The notes under the pieces are model-generated. The model was not told where the DNA came from. It did not search any database and saw nothing but the letters and a program-made list of their open reading frames with translations. This document shows, piece by piece, positions 1 to 11,387 of a stretch of 64,000 nt of DNA. Source of the stretch: Collimonas arenae (GTDB lineage: Bacteria; Pseudomonadota; Gammaproteobacteria; Burkholderiales; Burkholderiaceae_D); contig NZ_CP013233.1 of assembly GCF_001584165.1 (NCBI RefSeq), positions 2,116,620 through 2,180,619 on the forward strand, in the 5' to 3' direction. The stretch's first letter is position 1. Each line of letters opens with the position of its first letter. The position numbers and the translations under genes were made by a program.

Positions 1-3000
1 ACGGTGACTGAAAATGCTGCGCCGGCGCGGCAAGCGAAGCCGACTGAGTCCGAAAAAGCGGATGGTGTTGAGAAATTGACATTGACGCCAGCCCAGCTAC
101 GCTTTTTCTCGTTAGACATTCCGCGGCGCGGCCACTGGAACCAATCGGTCAGGTTTGATCTGCATGAGCCGTTTGATCTTGACGCTTTCGCCCGCGCATT
201 TGAGGGAATGCTCTCGCATCACGAGATATTCAAGCAGCGCTTTGCCAGGGATGACGCCGAATCATGGCGTATCAGCAGGGCGGCGCAGGCCTTCGATACT
301 TTGCCATTGGCTGTCGCCGCAGTACTTGATGAGGGCGATGCACTGGCACAATTTAATGCGCTGCAGAGCACGCTGGACCTGGAGCGCGGCCCGCTGGCCT
401 GCGCCTTTGCCGCAACCTTGCCCGACGGCCGGACACTGGTCTACCTGGCGATTCATCACGTAATCGTCGACGGCGTTTCCTGGCGCGTGCTGCTGGAAGA
501 TCTTGATGCGGCATATCGGGCTGCGCGTGAACGCCGCAGCATGCGTTTTCAGACGACGGGGAGCAGTGCGCAGGAATGGGCCGCGCGGCTTGCCGGCGCA
601 GCTGTCGATGCGGGTTCGCCGTTCCTGGCTGAGTTGCCGTACTGGACATCGCTGGCGACGCCGCACGATGATTTGCCGCTGGATCACCCGCACGCGTCGG
701 CGACCAACGCCGATGCAGAAGTGGTGATGCAAGCACTGGATGCAGAACTGACACGTGCCGCGTTGACCGAGGCGAATGCGGCATATCGTACGCAAATGAT
801 TGACCTGCTGATCGCGGCGCTGGCGCAAGCCATCGGCGCACACGCTGGAACTGCATCGTGCCGCCTTGAACTGGAGGGGCACGGCCGCGAAGCGCTGTTT
901 GACGATCTCGATGTCAGCCGCACGCCGGGCTGGTTGACGAGCCATTACCCGGTTTCCTTCGCGATCGGAGATACGGGCGTCGCGACACTCTGTGCTGCCA
1001 AAGATGCGTTGCGTGCGGTGCCGAACAAGGGACTCGGTTTCGGCGTGTTGAGCCATTATGGCGATGCATCGACGCGCGCTGCGCTTGCTGAAGTACCGCG
1101 TCCGCGTGTGACATTTAACTATCTGGGGCAGTTTGACGCGCCGCGCGATGCGGCACTGGTGCCGAGCTTCGGCGGCGCCGGGCAAGAGCGCGATCCTACC
1201 GGCCCACTCGGCAATGCGCTGGCCATACATGCGTATATCGACGCCGACGGTCCGCGTACCTTGAAGGTGCACTGGGTTTACGGCAAGACACAATTCGAAC
1301 GCGCGACGATCGAATCCTTGGCCCAGCGCTTTGAAGCAGCGCTTGCCGACATGACAGCAGCCTGCACCGTGCGCCTCGCGCAGCGCGGAGCTTGCGCCAC
1401 ACTCGCCGACTATCCGCTGGCGCGCGTTGCGGGCTTCACACAAGCTGCGTTGGAACGTTTGCCGTTGGACCTGCGTACGATCGAAGATGCGTATCCTTTG
1501 TCGCCGATGCAACAGGGCATCCTATTCCAATCACTGCTGGCACCTGAGCAGGCTACCTATGTCAATCAATTGGTCGCCACGTTGATTGCGCCGGATGTGG
1601 TGCGCCTGCGTGCCGCTTTCGAAGCAACGGTGGCGCGGCATGACATATTGCGAACCGGATTTACGCCGGACGAAGCGATACCGGTGCAGATTGTCCATCG
1701 TCAGGCAAGAATGCCGGTTGAAATCCTCGATTGGCGCGAACAGCAAGACGAAGTCGAAACTGCATTCAATGCATGGCTCACGGCCGATCGGGTACGCAGT
1801 TTCGACCTTGCTGCACCGCCGCTGATGCGTGTGGCGCTGATTCGCTTCACGGACGACGAATGGCGTCTGGTCTGGACCCGGCATCATCTGTTGCTCGATG
1901 GTTGGAGCACGGCACGATTCTTTACCGAGGTGCTGCGCGATTATATCGAACCACAACGCCCTCAGCTGTTTGCCGCTGCGGCAAAAACGCGCTACCGCGA
2001 TTTCATCGCCTGGCTCGGCGCGCGCGATATTGGCGCCGAGCGCGCTTTCTGGCTGCAACGCCTTGCGCATCTTGAACAACCGACATGCGTTGCCGCGATA
2101 GCCGGTCCAGATTTCGCAAGCGACACTCAAGCAGGAAATCGTGTTTGGCGCGCACAATTTGCAGCCGATGTGACGCAGCACATGAGCGATGCCTCGCGTC
2201 GTCTGAAAGTGACGCTCAATACCTTGGTGCAAGGAGCCTGGGCGCTGGCGCTACAGCGCATGACGAACCAGGCTACGGTAGCGTTCGGCGCTACGATAGC
2301 GGGCCGCCCCGATGCGTTGCCGGATGTCGATACCGTGCTGGGTCTGTTCATCAATACCTTGCCCGTCATAACGGCTCCTGCGCCTGGAATTTCGGCCGCG
2401 ACGTGGCTGCATCAACTGCAAAGCGACAATGCCGCTGCAGCCGAACACGCGCATACGCCGCTGTATGAAATCCAGCAATGGGCGGGGCACGGTGGCGCGC
2501 TGTTCGATACGTTGCTGGTGTTCGAGAATTATCCGGTCGATGAAGCCTGGCAAGGACGTGACGAGCGCGCGCTCAGGATGCGTAACCTGCGCAATATAGA
2601 AGCTACCGATTTTGCCTTGACGCTGGTGATAGAGGCAGGAGCGACCCTGACGATTGACTACGGTTACGATGCGGCGCGCATCGACCAGGCCCGCGTCGTC
2701 GAGTTGCATCAGGCATTTACAGCTGCTGTCGACGGTTTCCTCGATCGACCGGAGGCGGCGCTTGGTGCGCTGTCCGTGATCGCTGCAGGTGATGTTGTCG
2801 CGCTGGAACAACATAACGCCACTACGCAGGAGTGGCCTGATCGGCAGCAGTTGGCGTTGCATCGTCAATTCGAATGCGCCGTCCGCGAAACGCCTGGGGC
2901 GATAGCGCTGGAATTTGTCGACGGCCGGCACGTGCAGACGATGACTTACCGCGAGCTCGATGAACGCGCAAATCGCGTCGCTGCCGCACTCGTGGCAGCT

Positions 3001-4686
3001 GGTGTACAGCCTGACACGGCCGTTGCGCTGTGCGTTGAGCGTTCGTTCGATATGGTGGTGGCGCTGATGGCCGTGCTCAAGTCGGGCGCAGCCTATCTGC
3101 CCGTGGATCCGGATTACCCCGCCGAGCGCATCGCTTACATGCTCAACGATGCACAACCCGCAGTGGTGATCACGCAAGCGCACCTGCGCCAGCGGGTTCA
3201 CGCTGCGGTGGAGCGCCCAGGGACATGCATCCTGACCGTGGATGAGTTGATGCAAGGCGGAAAAAAACTGGTTCAGCCAATTGATGTCGCGGCAGAGCAG
3301 CTGGCATATCTGATCTATACATCCGGTTCTACCGGCAAGCCGAAGGGCGCCGGCAATACGCACCGCGCGCTGGCCAACCGGATTGCGTGGATGCAGTCCG
3401 CCTACCAGTTGCAACGCGATGACGTGGTGCTGCACAAGACGCCGTTCGGCTTTGACGTATCGGTCTGGGAATTCGTCTGGCCGCTTGCAGTCGGCGCCAA
3501 ACTGGCGATTGCAGCGCCGGGCGATCATCGCGATCCGGCCCTGCTGGTCTTGGCGATCGACACACATAAAGTCACAACTTTGCATTTCGTGCCTTCGATG
3601 CTGGCAGCCTTTGTGGCTTATCTGGACGACTTCAAGGCCGCAGCGCGTTGCGCCAGCATCGAACGGATAGTCGCCAGCGGCGAAGCATTGGCGCCGGAAC
3701 TGGTGGCGCGTGTTGCTCGCTTGTTGCCGAATGCGCAACTGGTCAATTTGTACGGTCCGACCGAGGCTGCCATCGACGTTTCGCATTGGACCTGCACGGC
3801 AGCCGATGGACGCGCGGTTTCGGTACCGATCGGCCATCCCATCGCCAACCTCCAGTTGCATGTGCTGGATATCGCGCTGCAGCCGACGCCGCAAGGCGGA
3901 GTGGGCGAACTGTATCTGGGTGGTGCCGGCCTTGCCCGCGGCTACCTGGGACGGCCTGGATTGACAGCAGAACGCTTTGTACCAGATCCGTTTGTGCCGG
4001 GCGCCCGCCTGTACCGCACCGGCGACCTGGCGCGACGCCGAACCGATGGCGCGCTCGATTACCTTGGCCGCATCGACACCCAGGTGAAGTTGCGCGGCCA
4101 GCGCATTGAACTAGGTGAAATCGAAGCCTTGCTGCGGATCGCGCCCGGTGTGCGCGACGCTGTCGTGATCGTACGCGAAGAACAATTGGTGGCTTACGTG
4201 GCGCGCGCACCGGAAACGGCGCTTGATCAGGAAATGCTGTTGGAGATGCTGCGCGCGCAGTTGCCTGCTTATATGGTGCCGGCGCAGATCATCGAACTGG
4301 ACGCGCTGCCCGTGACACCCAACGGGAAGTGCGATCGCAATGCCTTACCTGTTCCTGTGCGCCAGAAAAAGATCGCAGTTGCCTTGCGCACCGATACCGA
4401 GCACACGCTTGCCGCCATCTGGCAGCGCGTGCTGCGCCTGGATGCTGTTGATCGCGACGACGATTTCTTTATGCGCGGCGGCCACTCGCTGCTGGCGATC
4501 CAGGTTAATGCCCAGGTCAATCTGCACTGGGGCCTGATGCTGCCGCTGCGCACGCTGTTCGACGAACGCACGCTGGAACGCTGTGCGGCCGTGATCGACC
4601 AGACGCTTGCAGAGCGCGGCGCGAACGGTGGAATAGACGCCGCCAGCGCGATTGATGCCTTGCTGGGCGAACTGGAAATGGAATGA
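1..4686 (+). CDS. Siderophore NRPS, 3' part (E-C-A-T), Ser-activating
   Basis: This is the C-terminal part of a large non-ribosomal peptide synthetase; the reading frame is open to the window edge. It begins with an epimerisation domain (residues about 25-450, HHVIVDG near 150), which normally follows an upstream carrier domain, so the true start lies outside the window. A condensation domain follows (about 480-920, HHLLLDG near 627). The adenylation domain (about 950-1390) has YTSGSTGKPKG, NLYGPTE and YRTGDL motifs, and the carrier domain has GGHSLLA near 1495. My hand-read specificity residues are D-V-W-H-V-S-L-I-D(-K), the serine code. Epimerisation followed by a Ser module matches the end of ornibactin/malleobactin synthetase I (D-hydroxyAsp, then Ser). 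It ends 10 bp before the next NRPS, so the two are probably one transcript. The family is certain and the product class is inferred. Confidence 0.93.
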   Translation, partial: TVTENAAPARQAKPTESEKADGVEKLTLTPAQLRFFSLDIPRRGHWNQSVRFDLHEPFDLDAFARAFEGMLSHHEIFKQRFARDDAESWRISRAAQAFDTLPLAVAAVLDEGDALAQFNALQSTLDLERGPLACAFAATLPDGRTLVYLAIHHVIVDGVSWRVLLEDLDAAYRAARERRSMRFQTTGSSAQEWAARLAGAAVDAGSPFLAELPYWTSLATPHDDLPLDHPHASATNADAEVVMQALDAELTRAALTEANAAYRTQMIDLLIAALAQAIGAHAGTASCRLELEGHGREALFDDLDVSRTPGWLTSHYPVSFAIGDTGVATLCAAKDALRAVPNKGLGFGVLSHYGDASTRAALAEVPRPRVTFNYLGQFDAPRDAALVPSFGGAGQERDPTGPLGNALAIHAYIDADGPRTLKVHWVYGKTQFERATIESLAQRFEAALADMTAACTVRLAQRGACATLADYPLARVAGFTQAALERLPLDLRTIEDAYPLSPMQQGILFQSLLAPEQATYVNQLVATLIAPDVVRLRAAFEATVARHDILRTGFTPDEAIPVQIVHRQARMPVEILDWREQQDEVETAFNAWLTADRVRSFDLAAPPLMRVALIRFTDDEWRLVWTRHHLLLDGWSTARFFTEVLRDYIEPQRPQLFAAAAKTRYRDFIAWLGARDIGAERAFWLQRLAHLEQPTCVAAIAGPDFASDTQAGNRVWRAQFAADVTQHMSDASRRLKVTLNTLVQGAWALALQRMTNQATVAFGATIAGRPDALPDVDTVLGLFINTLPVITAPAPGISAATWLHQLQSDNAAAAEHAHTPLYEIQQWAGHGGALFDTLLVFENYPVDEAWQGRDERALRMRNLRNIEATDFALTLVIEAGATLTIDYGYDAARIDQARVVELHQAFTAAVDGFLDRPEAALGALSVIAAGDVVALEQHNATTQEWPDRQQLALHRQFECAVRETPGAIALEFVDGRHVQTMTYRELDERANRVAAALVAAGVQPDTAVALCVERSFDMVVALMAVLKSGAAYLPVDPDYPAERIAYMLNDAQPAVVITQAHLRQRVHAAVERPGTCILTVDELMQGGKKLVQPIDVAAEQLAYLIYTSGSTGKPKGAGNTHRALANRIAWMQSAYQLQRDDVVLHKTPFGFDVSVWEFVWPLAVGAKLAIAAPGDHRDPALLVLAIDTHKVTTLHFVPSMLAAFVAYLDDFKAAARCASIERIVASGEALAPELVARVARLLPNAQLVNLYGPTEAAIDVSHWTCTAADGRAVSVPIGHPIANLQLHVLDIALQPTPQGGVGELYLGGAGLARGYLGRPGLTAERFVPDPFVPGARLYRTGDLARRRTDGALDYLGRIDTQVKLRGQRIELGEIEALLRIAPGVRDAVVIVREEQLVAYVARAPETALDQEMLLEMLRAQLPAYMVPAQIIELDALPVTPNGKCDRNALPVPVRQKKIAVALRTDTEHTLAAIWQRVLRLDAVDRDDDFFMRGGHSLLAIQVNAQVNLHWGLMLPLRTLFDERTLERCAAVIDQTLAERGANGGIDAASAIDALLGELEME

Positions 4687-4696
4687 GGATTCACTG

Positions 4697-7600
4697 ATGA
4701 CGACTGTAAAACCAGACCTGCTTTCGCTGGCAGCCCGTTTCGCGCAATTGCCCGACGCGCAGCGCAAGCTGTTTTTGCAAAAGCTGACTACTGCTGGTAT
4801 CGATTTCCGCATGTTGCCGATTCCGCCGCGCGCCGAACGTGCGGCAAGTGTGCCCGCTTCGTTCGCGCAGACACGCCTGTGGCTGCACGCGCGCATGATC
4901 GACGAGCCGGCGGCATACCACATCACTGAGCGCTTGCAGCTTGATGGCGCGCTCGATGCCAATGCCTTGCGCTTGTCCTGCGATGCCTTGATTGCGCGCC
5001 ATGAAGCCTTGCGCACCACCTTTGCAGAAAGTGCGGACGGCGTGCAGCAGGCCGTACATGCACCGACACGTTGCCCTTGGCGCATGACGGATTTGAGCGA
5101 CTTGCCGGCAGCGGTACGCACGGCACAAGCCGAGCAGCTGGCGCACAACGATGAAGCGCAGCCATTCGATCTGACGCAGGGGCCATTGATGCGCGCGCAT
5201 TTGATTCGCCTGGATGCGGCAACGCATTGGCTGGCCATCACCATGCACCATATCGTCGCCGATGGCTGGTCGGTCGATGTCATGCTGGCCGAACTGAGTT
5301 CGCTGTATCGCTCGTATGCAATGAAAGAAACGGTCGCGCTGGCGCCGCTGCCAATCCAGTATGCTGATTACGCCTTGTGGCAACGTCGCTGGCTCGATGC
5401 CGGCGAACGCGAATCGCAGCTTGAATACTGGCGCGGCCAGCTGGATGCCAACCGCGATGTGTTGATGCTGCCTGGCGCGACACCGCGGCCGGCACAGCGC
5501 AGTGCGCGCGGCGCGCGTCACATGTTCCGGATTGATGCGCAACTGGCGCAGCGTATCCGTGCGTTGGCCGGTACGCGCCGGGCAACGCCGTTCGCCGTGT
5601 TGCTGGCAACACTGAATGCATTGCTGGCACGTGCCTCCGGCGAAACGCATATCCAGATCGGCGTGCCGTCGGCCAACCGCGAGCGTGCTGAAACCGTCGG
5701 CTTGATTGGTTTCTTTGTCAATACCTTGACTCTCGCCACGCGGATTGGCTACACCCAACCGTTCTCCGCGCTGGTGGACCAGGTTCAGAACAATTTAATT
5801 GATGCGCAGACGCACCAGGATGTGCCGTTCGAGCAAGTGGTAGAAGCGCTTGGCGTGGTGCGTAGCGCCAGCCACAATCCGCTGTTCCAGGTGATGGCTG
5901 CCTACGGCGCACGCCGCCATCTGCCGTCGCTGGCGGACGTGTCGATCACCATGCTGCCATCCGGTACGCCGTTCGCCAAATTCGATCTGACGCTCAACTT
6001 TGAAGAACACGACGATGGCGCGATTGATGCCGGTCTGACTTATGCGGCTGACATGTTTGACGCCGATGCCATCGAACGGCTTGCCGAGCGCTTTGTCACC
6101 TTGCTGTCGAGTGCCGTGGCAGTACCTGAAACGGCGGTGTGCGATCTACAGTGGCTGCCGGCGATCGAGCGTGCGCAGCTGGAAGCCTGGAATCACAATC
6201 AACCGCTTCGACAGGATGCTTTCAAAGCGGTGCATGAGCATATTGCCGAGCATGCCCGCGTGCGGCCCGATGCGCGTGGCATCGCCGACGTGCAGCGTAC
6301 CTTGACTCGCGGCGAAGTCGACGAGCGCGCGACCCGGCTGGCGCAGCGCCTGATTGCGGCGGGAGTCAGCGCGGAGATGCGGGTTGGTGTCGCACTTGGC
6401 CGATCAGTCGATCTGTTGATTGGCCTGATCGCGGTACTGAAGTCGGGCGGCGCCTTTGTCCCGCTCGATCCGGCCCATCCTAGGGATCGCCTGGCGCAGA
6501 TTCTCGGCGATGCCGGCATCACCCACGTGATTACCGAACAGCAAAGCCTACCGGCGTTGCCGCAATCGCCGGCCATGCGCGTCTGGCTGGTGGATGAGGA
6601 TGGCGCGGGCAGGGATGATCGCGCAACCGCGTCGATTACGTTGCCCGCTGTGGCGCCGACACAGGCTGCTTATGTGATCTACACCTCCGGATCGACCGGA
6701 AAACCGAAAGGCGTGGTCGTCGACCATGCTTCGTTTTCCCGGCATTGCGCGGCCATCGCCGAACGCTACGGCGCCGGCGAAGACGATGTTTTCCTGTTGT
6801 TCCAGTCGGTGAATTTCGATGGCGCGCACGAAGGCTGGTTTTCCCAATACATGTCAGGTGCGGCAGTGGCGGTGGCCGCCGACACGCTCTGGCCGCCGGC
6901 GCAGACCTGCAAGATGATGGTGCGCGAAGGCGTCACCATGACTTACGTGCCGCCAGGTTGCGCGGCGCAGCTGGCCGAGTGGGCATTGATGCACGGTGCG
7001 CCGCCTACCTTGCGCTCGCTGACGGTAGGCGGCGAGGCGACCTCACGCGAGGCATTTTCCCTGATGCGACGGGCTTTTCCGAATGTGCGCATCGTTAATG
7101 GTTATGGGCCGACCGAAACCGTCATTACGCCGATGCTGTGGATGTTCTATCCAGATGACGATGGCGCCAAGCTGGCCGACAGCGCATATCTGCCGATCGG
7201 CACGCTGGTTGGCGCACGTACCGCGCATGTGCTTGACGCCCGCCTCAATCCGTTGCCGGTCGGGGTGATTGGCGAGTTGTACCTGGGCGGCGAAGGCGTG
7301 GGCGTGGCGCGTGGCTATCTCGACCGTCCCGCGCTCACCGCCGAACGTTTCGTGCCCGATCCGTTTGGTGCCCCGGGGGCGCGCTTGTACTGCACTGGCG
7401 ACCTGGTCAAGCGGCGCGCCGATGGCGTATTCGATTTCATCGGCCGCGTCGACCATCAGGTGAAGTTGCGCGGCTTGCGCATTGAACTGGGTGAGATTGA
7501 AGCCCAACTGGCGGCGCACGAGGATGTACGCGAAGCAGTGGCGATCGTGTACGGCAAGGGTGCGCAAGCGGCGCTGGTTGCCTATGTCGAGTTGAGCGCG

Positions 7601-9719
7601 GAGGCACGGCAGCGCCAGGCGCCGGCGGATGCAGCTGAACTGGACGCGCACCTACGTCACACCTTGCCCGATTACATGGTGCCGGCGCACATCGTCATAC
7701 TCGATGCACTGCCGCGCAATACGAATAGCAAAGTCGATCGCGGCGCGTTGCCGGAACCCAAACGGGTGGAGCGTGTGTACGAATCGCCGATGGCCGGTGT
7801 CGAAACTGCGCTTGCCCAGATCTGGCGCGACGTGCTGGGTGCTGAACGCGTGGGTCGCGCCGACCATTTCTTCGAACTGGGTGGTCATTCTCTGGCTGCG
7901 GTGCGCGTAGCGACCAGGGTGGCGGAACGACTGGCCCGCGATGTGCCGGTGCGTGCACTGTTTGAGGCGCCAACCCTGGCGCAGTACGCGCAACGCGTGG
8001 TCGCTTCCATGCACATGGAGCCGTTGTGTGAAAGCGGCGCTGCCGACACCGATGTTGTCGCCTTTGTTGCCGACGCCGATGGCGTATTGCCATTATCTCC
8101 GCCTCAACTAGCCTTGTGGTTCTTGTGGCGCACACAACCGGCAAGCGCTGCCTACAACATCCCGCTGGCATTGCGCCTGAGCGGCGTGCTCGACCTCGAT
8201 GCATTGCGTGAAGCATTTTCCTTGACCGCGGCCCGTCATCCCGCCTTGCGCACGCGGCTGGTCGAGCGCACCGGTGAACTTCCGGGGCAACGCATCGCGT
8301 CGCACTGCCCGGTAGCGTTGCCGCTTGTCGACCTGTCTGTCGAAGGCGACGCTGCCGCTGTGGCCGTGGCGAGGGCGGTTGCCTTGACTGACGAAGATGC
8401 GCTCACTCCATTCAACCTGCTGGGCGAAGCGCCGCTGTGGCGGGTGCGCTTGCTGCGGCTGGCCGAACAGGAACATGTGTTGTCGCTGGTGATCCATCAC
8501 ATCGTGTCGGACGGCCATTCGATTGATCTGTGGCTGGACGACATCCGCGCGACTTACGTTGCACTGGTTTCAGGTTCTGCGATTGCGCGTGTGCCACCAA
8601 ACGTCATGCCTGATCTGCCGTTATTGCCCGCCGCTGCGTCGGCTTCACGTCTCGGTTTTTGGCGCGATGCGCTTGCCGATTTACCAACTAGTGTACTGCC
8701 GCCGCCACCGTCAGGTCGAGCGACGGAGCCACGCTGGGTGGCGGGCGGATTGGCTTTGAACTCGACGAGGAATTGCTGCGGCGCGCACGCAGCATGGCAT
8801 TCGAGGTGCACGCGACCTTGCCGATGCTGCTGCATGCGGCGCTCAATGTTGCGTTCTATCGTGCGACTGGAGCGACGGACCAGCCGGTAGGGGTGTTGGC
8901 GTCAACCCGTGAGTTGACAGGCGACGCTGCTCGTCGTGCATTGGGTCTGTTCATCAACGCTGTGGTGGTGCGTACCCGTCTCAATCGGGCCGATTCACCG
9001 GCCACGGTTCTCGCCGCAGTGCGTGACGCCGCGCTTGCTGCTTATAGCCATGCAGATACGCCGTTTGCCGACGTGGTGGCTGCATTGCGCACTCCACGCG
9101 CGGCGATCGGCAATTCGCTGTTTCAGGTGATGTTCAACTACATGCGTCCAAGTGGTGCGGCCGCCGCGATTGGGGCGGCCTTGCACTCGGCGATTTCAAC
9201 GATGTGCGACACCGGGTGGTGTTTGAACTGGAACTGGACATCGTCGAGCATCCTGACGGTCGTGTGACCGGAGCTTTCTCTTATGCAAACGAATTGGTGG
9301 ATAGCGCGTTCGTCGAAGCCCTAACGGCCGATTACACGCAGGTAATCCAGCAATTCGTCGATGCGCCACATGTTGCGCTTGGTCCTGTTGCACCCACGAA
9401 GATTGAATCAGTACAACGCACGGCAGAAGCGGCCGCAACGGTGGAAGCAGGCGAAGTTCAAGCTGAAGCAATGCAGTTCGCACAATCTCTGCAAACCGTG
9501 TGGGGCGACCTGTTCAAAGGCAAGCTTCCGGCGTTTCAAGACAACCTGTTTGAAACCGGCGTCACCTCGTTCGACCTTGTTCGTTTCGTCGATGCGGCCC
9601 AGGTGGCAGGTTATTCACTGACGATTGTTGGCGTATTCGCCCAGCCATATTTCTATGCAATGGGGCAGTGCCTGGCTTTGCAGCGGGCTACGGCAATGGC
9701 GTTGCCTGATGCCGGTTGA
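4697..9719 (+). CDS. Siderophore NRPS, terminal (C-A-T-C-T), two frameshifts as read
   Basis: Second NRPS of the locus, about 1674 aa once two single-base gaps are restored. The ATG at 4697 follows a GAGG Shine-Dalgarno. Domains: condensation (HHIVADGWS near 184), adenylation (about 510-1010; YTSGSTGKPKG, GYGPTET), carrier (ELGGHSLAA near 1058), a second condensation domain (HHIVSDGHS near 1268), and a short carrier-like end with GVTSFD near 1620. There is no thioesterase. The specificity pocket starts D-G-E, an acidic pocket compatible with a basic residue such as hydroxy-ornithine, but I cannot assign it firmly. A final C domain without TE fits release by an amine such as putrescine, as in ornibactin-type siderophores. 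The frame breaks near 8752 (GG, GGG expected) and near 9174 (G, GG expected); restoring one base at each keeps the family sequence. Confidence 0.9.
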
Positions 9720-9765
9720 AGGTTGAATGACTCCACGGATAGTTAACTCCCAGACATTTATATCG

Positions 9766-9788
9766 GCCGGCACATCTGAATTGCCGGC
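9766..9788. repeat. Inverted repeat between NRPS and hydroxylase genes
   Basis: A perfect 7-bp inverted repeat (GCCGGCA / TGCCGGC, 9-nt loop) lies in the 92-bp gap between the NRPS and the ornithine hydroxylase. It has no U-run, so it is at best a weak terminator or an mRNA processing hairpin. Confidence 0.35.
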
Positions 9789-9811
9789 TGCCACTAATAA
9801 GGAAATTAGAC

Positions 9812-11195
9812 ATGCAACGAGATAACGTTTTTGATCTGATTGGTGTCGGCTTCGGGCCGTCGAACCTAGCGCTTGCGGTACGTCTTGCCGAAGAGCCGGG
9901 CGCATCAGGTATCGGGCAGTGTTTCATCGAACGTCAGCCGGAGTTCGGCTGGCATCGCGGCATGCTGCTCGACGATTGCCGGATGCAGATTTCCTTCCTG
10001 AAGGATCTGGTGACCTTGCGCGACCCAAAGAGCCGTTTCACGTTCATTAATTATCTTTTCGAGCGCGGCCGGCTGCCTGATTTCGTTAATTTGAAGAGCT
10101 TTTATCCGACCAGGTTGGAGTTTCACGACTACTTGAGCTGGGTCGCGCAGGCGTTCGATGAAAAGGTGCATTACGGCGAAACGGTCTTAGGCATCGAACC
10201 GTCGCCGCTGCGGATCGCTCCAGCCAGATTAATGCCTTGCGCGTATTTTCGCGCGATGAGGCAGGACGCGAATGGCAACGCGTCACGCGTGCGCTGTCAG
10301 TCGGTATCGGCGGTTCAGCGCGGATTCCGGAAGCATTCGCTGCATTGGGTCCGCACAACATCATTCATACCTCGAATTACCTGACATCGATCGATCGGGT
10401 GGTCGGCCAACCGCAAAGCGGCCCGCGCAAACGGATCGCGGTGATCGGCGCCGGGCAAAGCGCCGCCGAGGTGTTCATTGACCTGACGCGGCGCTATCCG
10501 GGAGTCGACGTCAGCCTGGTGATGCGCTCGGGAGCGCTCAAGCCGGCCGACGACAGCCCGTTCGTCAACGAGATTTTCAGCCCGGCATATACCGATATCG
10601 TCTATGCCCAGGCGAAAGATGTCCGACGCTCGCTGATTGATGGCTTCCGCGACACCAACTATGCAGTGGTCGACCGCGTGCTGATCGAACAAATCTACGA
10701 AATGCTGTACCTGCAGAACGTCGGCGTGGAGCAGCGCCATCGCCTGTTGGCCAACACGGCGATCGAAACGGCTGTGCGCAGCAGCAATGGCCAGATCGAG
10801 CTGACTTTGCGTAACCGCCTCGATGGCCACGCTTGCGCGGAACGCTTCGATGCGCTGGTGCTGGCCACCGGTTACGGCCGCGCCACTCATCTTGGCCTGC
10901 TTGACGGGCTGGCGCCATATCTCGGCGATGCGCTCGCGCAAGGCAATGTCGGCGCGATTACCGGCTCTCCACCCCGGCGAATTTCAAACCGCGCATTTAT
11001 CTGCAAGGCTGCTGCGAAGACAGCCATGGCCTGTCCGACACGCTGCTGTCGGTACTGGCGCTGCGCTCAGACGAAATTACGTCTTCGCTGATGCAGGAAG
11101 TCAAGCAGGAGATCAAGCAAGAAGCAGCAGGCGGCCCGATGCCGGATCAGTTGAAGCGTGCCGTGGAAGGCGGTCGCCTGGCTTCCGCTTTGTAA
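9812..11195 (+). CDS. pvdA: L-ornithine N5-monooxygenase (PvdA/OrbB-type), two frameshifts as read
   Basis: Flavin-dependent ornithine N5-hydroxylase, which makes the hydroxamate precursor of the siderophore. With two single bases restored it is 461 aa, close to the PvdA family length. The N-terminus carries the FAD-binding GVGFGPSNLALAV motif, then FLKDLVTLRDP, which is typical of the family. The central NADPH-binding motif is VIGAGQSAAEVF, and LATGY sits near the C-terminus. An AAGGAAA Shine-Dalgarno precedes the ATG. The frame breaks near 10212 (GG for GGG; restored PLRDRSSQIN) and near 10969 (CC for CCC; restored SPTPANFKPR), and the restored reading ends at TAA 11193-11195. Its place directly after the NRPS genes and before the receptor matches ornibactin/malleobactin loci. 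Confidence 0.92.
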
Positions 11196-11316
11196 CGTAG
11201 AGAGGACTCCGGTCGCGCCGGTTGGAAAAATTGCAGTTGGAAGGGGTAGCCAGGGCAGAAAGTAGGCATTCTGAATTTCGAGACGTATTTATTAGAAGCC
11301 ATATGGGTAGCTTGAG

Positions 11317-11364
11317 GCGGTCAATGACCGCTTCGGGATTTCAAAGAAAGCGGTTAAAAACCGC
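11317..11364 (+). repeat. Two short hairpins in the leader of the TonB receptor
   Basis: Two compact inverted repeats lie 24-71 nt before the receptor start codon: GCGGTCA-A-TGACCGC (11317-11331) and GCGGTT-AAA-AACCGC (11350-11364). They share the GCGGT...ACCGC arm sequence, so the arms could also pair with each other in alternative folds. No classical Fur box is visible in this 192-bp gap. The function is unknown; a regulator dyad pair or an mRNA structure are the simple options. Confidence 0.4.
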
Positions 11365-11387
11365 ATCGCAATTGGGAGCAGTAGAAG

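Noticed and set aside
2251..3894. Long minus-strand open frame (547 codons) under the first NRPS
   Set aside because: It is a shadow of the high-GC adenylation domain gene; no Shine-Dalgarno and no recognisable domain.
8740..9200. Programmed frameshifting in the NRPS
   Set aside because: There is no slippery heptamer or downstream pseudoknot pattern, and the same kind of break recurs in ten unrelated genes, so error is simpler.
9480..9719. C-terminal thioesterase in the last NRPS
   Set aside because: No GxSxG lipase-type motif or room for the fold; the end is carrier-like.
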